From the NCBI RefSeq assembly GCF_000340215.1, contig NW_006921544.1, positions 1,057,714 to 1,121,713 of the forward strand: a stretch of 64,000 bases of DNA, written 5' to 3'. Numbering within the stretch: the first letter of the stretch is position 1; each line of letters opens with the position of its first letter. Source of the DNA: Pseudocercospora fijiensis CIRAD86 (taxonomy: Eukaryota; Ascomycota; Dothideomycetes; Mycosphaerellales; Mycosphaerellaceae). Shown piece after piece: positions 57,984-64,000 of this stretch. Below the pieces are notes generated by a model. The model searched no databases and was not told where the DNA came from. It saw only the letters and a program-made list of their open reading frames with translations. A program made the translations under genes and the position numbers.

Positions 57984-60080
57984 ATTCTACTAGTAAAAAT
58001 CGGGCTTAGGGCTAGTATAAAATATTACTAAATTTAAGTAATTAGTATAGTTCTAGAAGGGTTATAGGTCCTAAACGACGGCTAGAATAGTCTAGTATTT
58101 AATAGGGCCTTGCTACGTCGTCGTCGCTATTATTTGTTTTCGGGTTTCTCGGGCTAGGGCTACTAAGCGTTACACTAGGGCTGCTAAGCGTTACACTTGC
58201 CTAGAAGTATTTTTAATAAATTAATAAAAATACTAGGGCGGTTTCTACGTATTATACTCGATATAATAGGCCTAGAACTAGGACTTAGAAGTAGTATACT
58301 AGTAGTAATAAGGGATATAAGTAACCTAGTACTATATAGGGTAGCTTAGGGTTACACTCGGGCTGCTAAGCGTTACACTTGCCTAGAAGTATTTTCAATA
58401 ATTTAATAAAAATACTAGGGCGGTTTCTACGTATTATACTCGATATAATAGGCCTAGAACTACGACTTAGAAGTATTATACTAGTAATAATAAGGGTTCT
58501 AAGTGTAGGGTCTTATAAAAGGTAGATAGAAATTCAAAGGAATTTAAATCAAATCCCTAAGTAAGTAAATAAATTATATTAAATACTATCGATTTATTCT
58601 AACGTTCTAGCTATCGAATAAGTAGTATAAAATAGCTATACTAATATTTTTAGTCCTAAGTACTAATAAAAATTAGCTAAAAATTCAAGGCAACTAGAAT
58701 AAAATATCTAAGTAAGTAAATAAATCGTAGTAAATTTCTACTAACTATCTACGATATTTTAGCGGCTAAATAGCTAGGGTAGGGTTAGGGTTCGATTTAA
58801 TTAGGGTAATATAGTATAGTATTAGGGCTATTATACCCTTATCCTTTATAGAAACCTACTATCTAAGCTATATAAAACGATTCTATTCTACTAGTAAAAA
58901 TCGGGCTTAGGGCTAGTATAAAATATTACTAAATTTAAGTAATTAGTATAGTTCTAGAAGGGTTATAGGTCCTAAACGACGGCTAGAATAGTCTAGTATT
59001 TAATAGGGCCTTGCTACGTCGTCGTCGCTATTATTTGTTTTCGGGTTTCTCGGGCTAGGGCTACTAAGCGTTATACTAGGGTTGCTAAGCGTTACACTAG
59101 GGCTGCCAAGCGTTACACTAGGGCTGCCAAGCGTTACACTTGCCTAGAAGTATTTTTAATAAATTAATAAAAATACTAGGACGGTTTCTACGTATTATAC
59201 TCGATATAATAGGCCTAGAACTAGGACTTAGAAGTAGTATACTAGTAGTAATTCTACTAGTAAAAATCGGGCTTAGGGCTAGTATAAAAAGTGACTAAAT
59301 TTAAGTAATTAGTATAGTTCTAGAAGGGTTATAGGTCCTAAACGACGGCTAGAATAGTCTAGTATTTAATAGGGCCTCGCTACGTCGCTATCGCTATTAT
59401 TTGTTTTAGGCTTTCTCGGGTTAGGGCTGCTAAGCGTTACACTAGGGTTGCCAAGCGTTACACTAGGGCTGCCAAGCGTTACACTAGGGCTGCTAAGCGT
59501 TACACTTGCCTAGAAGTATTTTTAATAAATTAATAAAAATACTAGGGCGGTTTCTACGTATTATACTCGATATAATAGGCCTAGAACTACGACTTAGAAG
59601 TAGTATACTAGTAGTAATAAGGGGTATAAGGGTCCTACTAATATATAGGGTAGCTAAGCGTTACACTAGGGCTACTAAGCGTTACACTTGCCTAGAAGTA
59701 TTTTTAATAAATTAATAAAAATACTAGGACGGTTTCTACGTATTATACTCGATATATTAGGCCTAGAACTACGACTTAGAAGTATTATACTAGTAGTGAT
59801 AAGGGGTATAAGTGTCCTACTACTATTCTACTAGTAAAAATCGGGCTTAGGGCTAGTATAAAAAGTTACTAAATTTAAGTAATTAGTATAGTTCTAGAAG
59901 GGTTATAGGTCCTAAACGACGGCTAGAATAGTCTAGTATTTAATAGGGCCTTGCTACGTCGCCGTCGCTATTATTTGTTTTAGGGTTTCTCGGGCTAGAG
60001 CTACTAAGCGTTATACTAGGGCTGCTAAGCGTTACACTAGGGCTGCTAAGCGTTACACTAGGGCTGCTAAGCGTTATACC
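57984..60080 (+). repeat. Subterminal tandem repeat (about 340 bp unit) with 21-bp sub-repeats
   Basis: Units beginning ATTCTACTAGTAAAAATCGG at 57984, 58885, 59251 and 59824, with partial units between (58340-58500, 59640-59820). Each holds one to four copies of GGGCTGCTAAGCGTTACACTA and a hairpin AGTATTTTTAAT...ATTAAAAATACT-type. Between units, 58501-58884 contains GGGTAGGGTTAGGGTTCG, a telomere-like motif. An open stretch at 59506-59715 falls in the repeat and is not a gene. Confidence 0.9.
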
Positions 60081-60185
60081 CTACGTAGCTATAGGGTTAG
60101 GGATAGGCGTCCGGTAGGGGGGCAGGGGTCTAGCTAATTAGCTATAACCGGCGATACGATAAGAGCCGCGAGCTAATTAGCTATA
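60081..60185 (+). repeat. TTAGGG-like and GCTAATTAGC motifs, junction
   Basis: TATAGGGTTAGGGATAGG at about 60089, then two diverged copies of the GCTAATTAGCTATAACCGGC unit of segment C. Confidence 0.65.
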
Positions 60186-60576
60186 ACCGGCGATAGAAAC
60201 GCTTACTTCTACGTATAACTATGTATTATACTATAACCTAGGAGTATTATACTAGTAATACTAAGTTTCTAAGTAGCCTATTACTACATTTAGTACTTAG
60301 TTTATATATAAATTAGCTAGGGTGTCTAAGGAATTTAAATAAAATCTCTAAGTAATAAAGTAAAGGGTTTCGAAGGCGAGATTTTTATTTCTACGTATTA
60401 TACTATAAGCTAGGAGTATTCTACTAGTAATACTAAGTTTCTAAGTAGCCTATTACTATATTTAGTACTTAGTTTATATATAAATTAGCTAGGGTATCTA
60501 AGGAATTTAAATAAAATCTCTAAGTAATAAAGTAAAGGGTTTCGAAGGCGAGATTTTTATTTCTACGTATTATACT
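60186..60576 (+). repeat. Tandem repeat, two units of about 185 bp
   Basis: Block starting at TTCTACGTATAACTATG, with AGGAGTATTATACTAGTAAT and GGTTTCGAAGGCGAGATTTT, occurs at about 60207-60390 and 60391-60574. Confidence 0.88.
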
Positions 60577-60638
60577 ACTATAGGGCACTTTAGGGTTAGG
60601 GTTAGGCGTATAGCGGGCGTGTAGTAGGGCGCCGGCGT

Positions 60639-61324
60639 CGGGCTAATTAGCTATAACTAGCGATACGGCAAGGGCCGCGGGCCAATTAGCTATAACTAGC
60701 GATAGGAACGCTCGCCCTCGCGCGCGACGTCGACGAGCCCTATTTACTATTTATCGCCTCCCTTATAGAACTATTCTCTATTTATTCGATATTATAATAT
60801 CGAAGGTATAAAAGAATATATTCTCGCGCCTGCTCGTAGGCCGCCTACGTATATTGCGAGCTAAATAAGAAGGCGGTCGTATTCTTAGTCGTATCTCGAC
60901 TACGCCCGCGTTAGGCTAATTAGCTATAACTAGCGATACGGCAAGGGCCGCGGGCTAATTAGCTATAACTAGCGATAGGAACGCTCGCCCTCGCGCGCGA
61001 CGTCGACGAGCCCTATTTACTATTTATCGCCTCCCTTATAGAACTATTCTCTATTTATTCGATATTATAATATCGAAGGTATAAAAGAATATATTCTCGG
61101 GCCTACTCGTAGGCCGCCTACGTATATTACGAGCTAAATAAGAAGGCGGTCGCATTCTTAGTCGTATCTCGACTACGCCCGTATCGGGCTAATTAGCTAT
61201 AACTAGCGATATAGTAAGGGCCGCGGGCTAATTAGCTATAACTAGCGATAGGAACGCTCGCCCTCGCGCGCGACGTCGACTAGCCCTATTTACTATTTAT
61301 CGCCTCCCTTATAGAACTATTCTC
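60639..61324 (+). repeat. 273-bp tandem array, copy 2
   Basis: Units begin at about 60639, 60912 and 61185 with the same internal organisation as at 30241. Confidence 0.9.
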
Positions 61325-61344
61325 TTAAAGTACTCTCTACGAGC

Positions 61345-62640
61345 TATACCGCGAAGATACCCTTCGCGGCCTTCGCGAAGCAGTCTTAATAACTCGCTAT
61401 ACTCTATATACCGCTAAGGACGTATTTAATAGCAAAGTCGGTATCTATACTAAGGTAAGTCTCGCCTTTACCCCTTTAACGCGCCGCCCGTTATATACTA
61501 ACCTAAGTAGGTTTATATCTACGGCGCGACTTTGTCTACTTATAGCTTCGCCGTCCGCGTTACTTTTAGTCTTCTCCGTACTAGTAAGAAAGTTCTATAG
61601 GAACCGCGAAGATACCCTCCGCGGCCTTCGCGAAGTAGTCTTAATAACTCGCTATACTCTATATACCGCTAAGGACGTATTTAATAGCAAAGTCGGTATC
61701 TATACGAAGGTTAGTCTCGCCTTTACCCCTTTAACGCGCCGCCCGTTATATACTAACCTAAGTAGGTTTATATCTACGGCGTAACTTTGTCTATACGTAG
61801 CTTCGCTATCTACGTTACTTTTAGTCTCCTCCGTACTAGTAAGAAAGTTCTATAGGAATAGTTAAAGCGCCTTATCGCCGGTAGCTTAGTCGTTCTTATA
61901 CTAATAAATAATAAGTTCGTGTCTCGCGCTATTATCGCTACTATTGCCGCTCGACTACTAGAGGGACTTTAGTAGAATCTACCTAAGCTTAATCTCGCCT
62001 TTACCCGTCCCGAGGAGTTAGAGCTAGATCCTACTATAGAATATCTTATAGTAGAGGACCGTAGCGGACTTTTCGAAGCTAATCGGTATACCTTGCTTAG
62101 CCTTTAGCGTATAATACGCGAGGGTTTCCCCTTATTAGAGTACCTCGTTAGTATATAGCCTTATATTTCGGCGCCTAAGTATTTTAAAGTATAGCCGAAG
62201 CGAGATCTAAGCTCTGTCCTAGTTAATAACTCTAACGAGAGCTTCGAGAATATTAATATAGTTAAGTACTAGCCTTCTAAGCCTAATAGTACTCTAGACG
62301 CCTCCTAACTAGAAGCGCTCCGTCGTATTCTAACGGCGCGTCTTGCTATTATTTAAGGCCTACCCGGTACTAGCAAGACCTATATCTCTATATAAGCTAT
62401 TAAAGTAATGCTCGAGAACTAGAATAAGGGAGATCTACTAATAATTATCGCTTATTAGACTAACTACGCTATCGACTAGTTTTTACGTTATATCGCTATA
62501 TTCGAGGAAGAATTTGTACGTCTCGGTAGTCGTAGTAAGGATAAGGATATCGTTAAGCCGCTTCGTTAGGATACGACGAAGCGCTTCTAGTTAGTAAGCC
62601 GCTTCGCTAGGATACGACGAAGCGCTTAAGAAATATTAAA
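61345..62640 (+). pseudogene. NFX1/ZNFX1-type SF1 helicase fragment, copy 2
   Basis: Same structure as copy 1, with the in-frame 255-bp duplication (about 61352 and 61607). Motif I at about 62348-62380 reads II(Q)GLPGTSKT. The motif Ia region and the truncation by 41-bp repeats (62555-62625) match. Both copies break at the same point, so the truncation precedes their duplication. Confidence 0.8.
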
Positions 62641-63095
62641 GTAAGAAGGCGTTTATATTCTAAGTCGTATCTCGACCGCGCCTACGTCTAGCTAATTAGC
62701 TATAACTAGCGATACGGCCCTCGCTCCGTTAGAACGCGATAGAGCGCTTCCGGTTAAGAAATATACGGGGTACGTATTCCCCTATCCCTTACCCTCTAGT
62801 TCCGTAAGTAGGGATTTACCTATCTTCTTAGCTATACTTTTAGTCTTATATTAAGTATACGAGGTACCCTTTCCCGAAATCTAGCTAACCTATCTACCCG
62901 ATATTAATTAAACATTATTAGAACCTAGCTAACTATCTAATTAAATAGCCTTCCTTCGCTATTACGGAAGGCTACTACGAACCTTACCCCGTATCTCGTA
63001 TTACTCCGCCTATCGCCTAGTAAGGACTTTTACCTTTAATAACAGATCTACTAGTAATACTCTTTAGGTTTACTTATCCTACGGTCCGATAGAGG

Positions 63096-63166
63096 AACAA
63101 CTTAAAACTTTTAGTATATACCTAAAACTAGGCGTTTAAGGTACGTACCTAAAGTTTTAAGTTGTT
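63096..63166. repeat. TTTAGGT-family palindrome, segment C copy 2
   Basis: Same outer arms as 32733-32803 (AACAACTTAAAACTTTTAGT). The centre is rearranged: AAAACTAGGCGTTTAAGG here against AAAACGCCTAGTTTTAGG in copy 1, which suggests inversion of the loop. Confidence 0.85.
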
Positions 63167-63442
63167 TATAGTGTCCTTTAATTGCTAGACTTTAGGTTTT
63201 GTAACGTCTACGGGAAGGCCGTAGGTAGTATACGAACCTGCTTATACGTACTACTTTATACGTAAAATATACTGCGCTACTATTCCTTGCTCTCTTATAT
63301 ATAAAATGCATCGCTAGAAAGGGGTAGCCCTTTCTAGTATTAGTAGTTTCCGCGAGATAGAACTACTACCTCCTCGAATTCTATACTTATTAGCGCGGCT
63401 TATATATAAGCTTTGCCCTCCGCTATTAACGGAATTAATACG

Positions 63443-64000
63443 ATGCCGCCTAAAGGATAGCGTAAGCTACTCGGTACTAAAGAGGAAGAGCGGAAGAAGA
63501 AGGCCGAACGTACCGCGAGGAAGTTAGCGAGTACGGCTCTACGACGAGCCTAGAAGAAAGTATAGTAAGCCGAGTAAGACCTAGGCGTAGTATCTTCTTC
63601 GTCTACGCTACTACTATATCTAGCCGCTATATCGTCTACCTCCTTAGCTACCTAACCTATCCCTTATATTAACCCTCTACTTCGTAGCTAAATAGGCGTA
63701 GTAGGTAGTTAAACACTCTAGAGTTAGTACTATTCGGCTAGTTAGGGACGGCTACTTCTCCTAGTACTACGACTACTACCGCTCTCTTTATAGATAGCGC
63801 CGCGTATAAATACTAGAGATAGGCTATAGCTCCTCGCTACTTATATTAACTAGCTTAAGATCGACGATGTTATCGTAGTAGTCGATTAATTTACTAGAGC
63901 TAACGCCGCTAGCTCTACTCTAAGGGATAGTACTTCTACGTCTATCGTTTAATAATCGATTATATAGACTATCCCTACCTACGACTAGCCTCGTTAGCTG
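63443..64000 (+). pseudogene. Long unrecognised gene of segment C, copy 2, 5' part
   Basis: ATG at 63443 and the MPPKG start as in copy 1, with AERTARKLA where copy 1 has AKRTIRKLA; the sequence is cut by the window end. The two copies can be compared to infer ancestral codons. Confidence 0.55.

Larger units (their letters stand above)
60577..64000 (+). repeat. Segment C, copy 2 (cut by the window end)
   Basis: Aligns with 30179-33640. It begins with ACTATAGGGCACTTTAGGG and two further TTAGGG-type units. It retains more C and G at CpA sites in places (for example GGGCCGCGGGCCAATTAGC) and has one fewer 41-bp unit. It contains, in order, the 273-bp array, the NFX1-type helicase fragment, the palindrome and the start of the long unrecognised gene. 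Confidence 0.95.

Noticed and set aside
59506..59715. Plus-strand open stretch of 69 codons in the tandem repeat
   Set aside because: It lies wholly inside repeated subtelomere-like units; other units do not keep the frame open.
1..64000. tRNA or rRNA genes
   Set aside because: No cloverleaf with intact A- and B-box sequences and no rRNA-like stretch was noticed on either strand by eye; a tRNAscan run would settle it.

Overview
The window is a block of decayed, nested repeats from a filamentous ascomycete (Pezizomycotina). CA and TG dinucleotides are scarce while TA is very abundant and CG is largely kept. Reading frames run for hundreds of codons if TAG/TAA are read as mutated CAG, CAA or TGG. 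This is the signature of CpA-targeted repeat-induced point mutation (RIP). Retrotransposons, fungal introns (GTAAGT ... CTAAC/CTAAT ... TAG) and TTAGGG-type repeats fit that group. I cannot name the species. No intact host housekeeping gene, tRNA or rRNA was seen; nearly every gene listed is a relic. Most gene ends are approximate.

Layout. (1) 1-30178: two direct copies of an approximately 11.8 kb two-gene unit, a RecQ-like (telomere-linked type) helicase on + and an unrecognised convergent gene on -. Copy A is split by a Ty3/gypsy chromovirus (3543-15526, 196-bp LTRs, 5-bp target duplication). That element is itself split by a Tad-like LINE (7663-12540, 14-bp target duplication) just before the codons of its reverse transcriptase YLDD box. 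A 137-bp 5'-truncated relative of the same LINE lies at 19756-19892. Copy B is cut off at 30178. (2) 30179-38200 and 60577-64000 (cut by the window end): two copies of a segment that opens with TTAGGG-like repeats, then a 273-bp tandem array, a truncated NFX1/ZNFX1-type SF1 helicase and a long unrecognised gene with an in-frame 30-bp satellite. (3) 38200-47217: a divergent gene pair, unrecognised on - and an SNF2-family remodeller on +. (4) 47218-56744: a 9.5-kb hAT transposon with a perfect 20-bp terminal inverted repeat and a perfect 8-bp target duplication. (5) 56850-60576: satellites and subtelomere-like tandem repeats.

The most notable content is the hAT cargo. Beside a recognisable hAT transposase it holds two separate histone H3-fold genes. 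One has a long tail and CENP-A-like features (52736-53519). The other is canonical-like, with two introns (54812-55472). Together with the SNF2, NFX1-type and RecQ-type helicases and the chromodomain of the retroelement, much of the recognisable protein content is of chromatin or genome-defence type.

A second theme is that introns of the SNF2 gene and of the hAT genes contain family-specific short palindromic repeats: TTTAGGTRYRTACCTAAA in the former, CCGGCTA/TAGCCGG in the latter.
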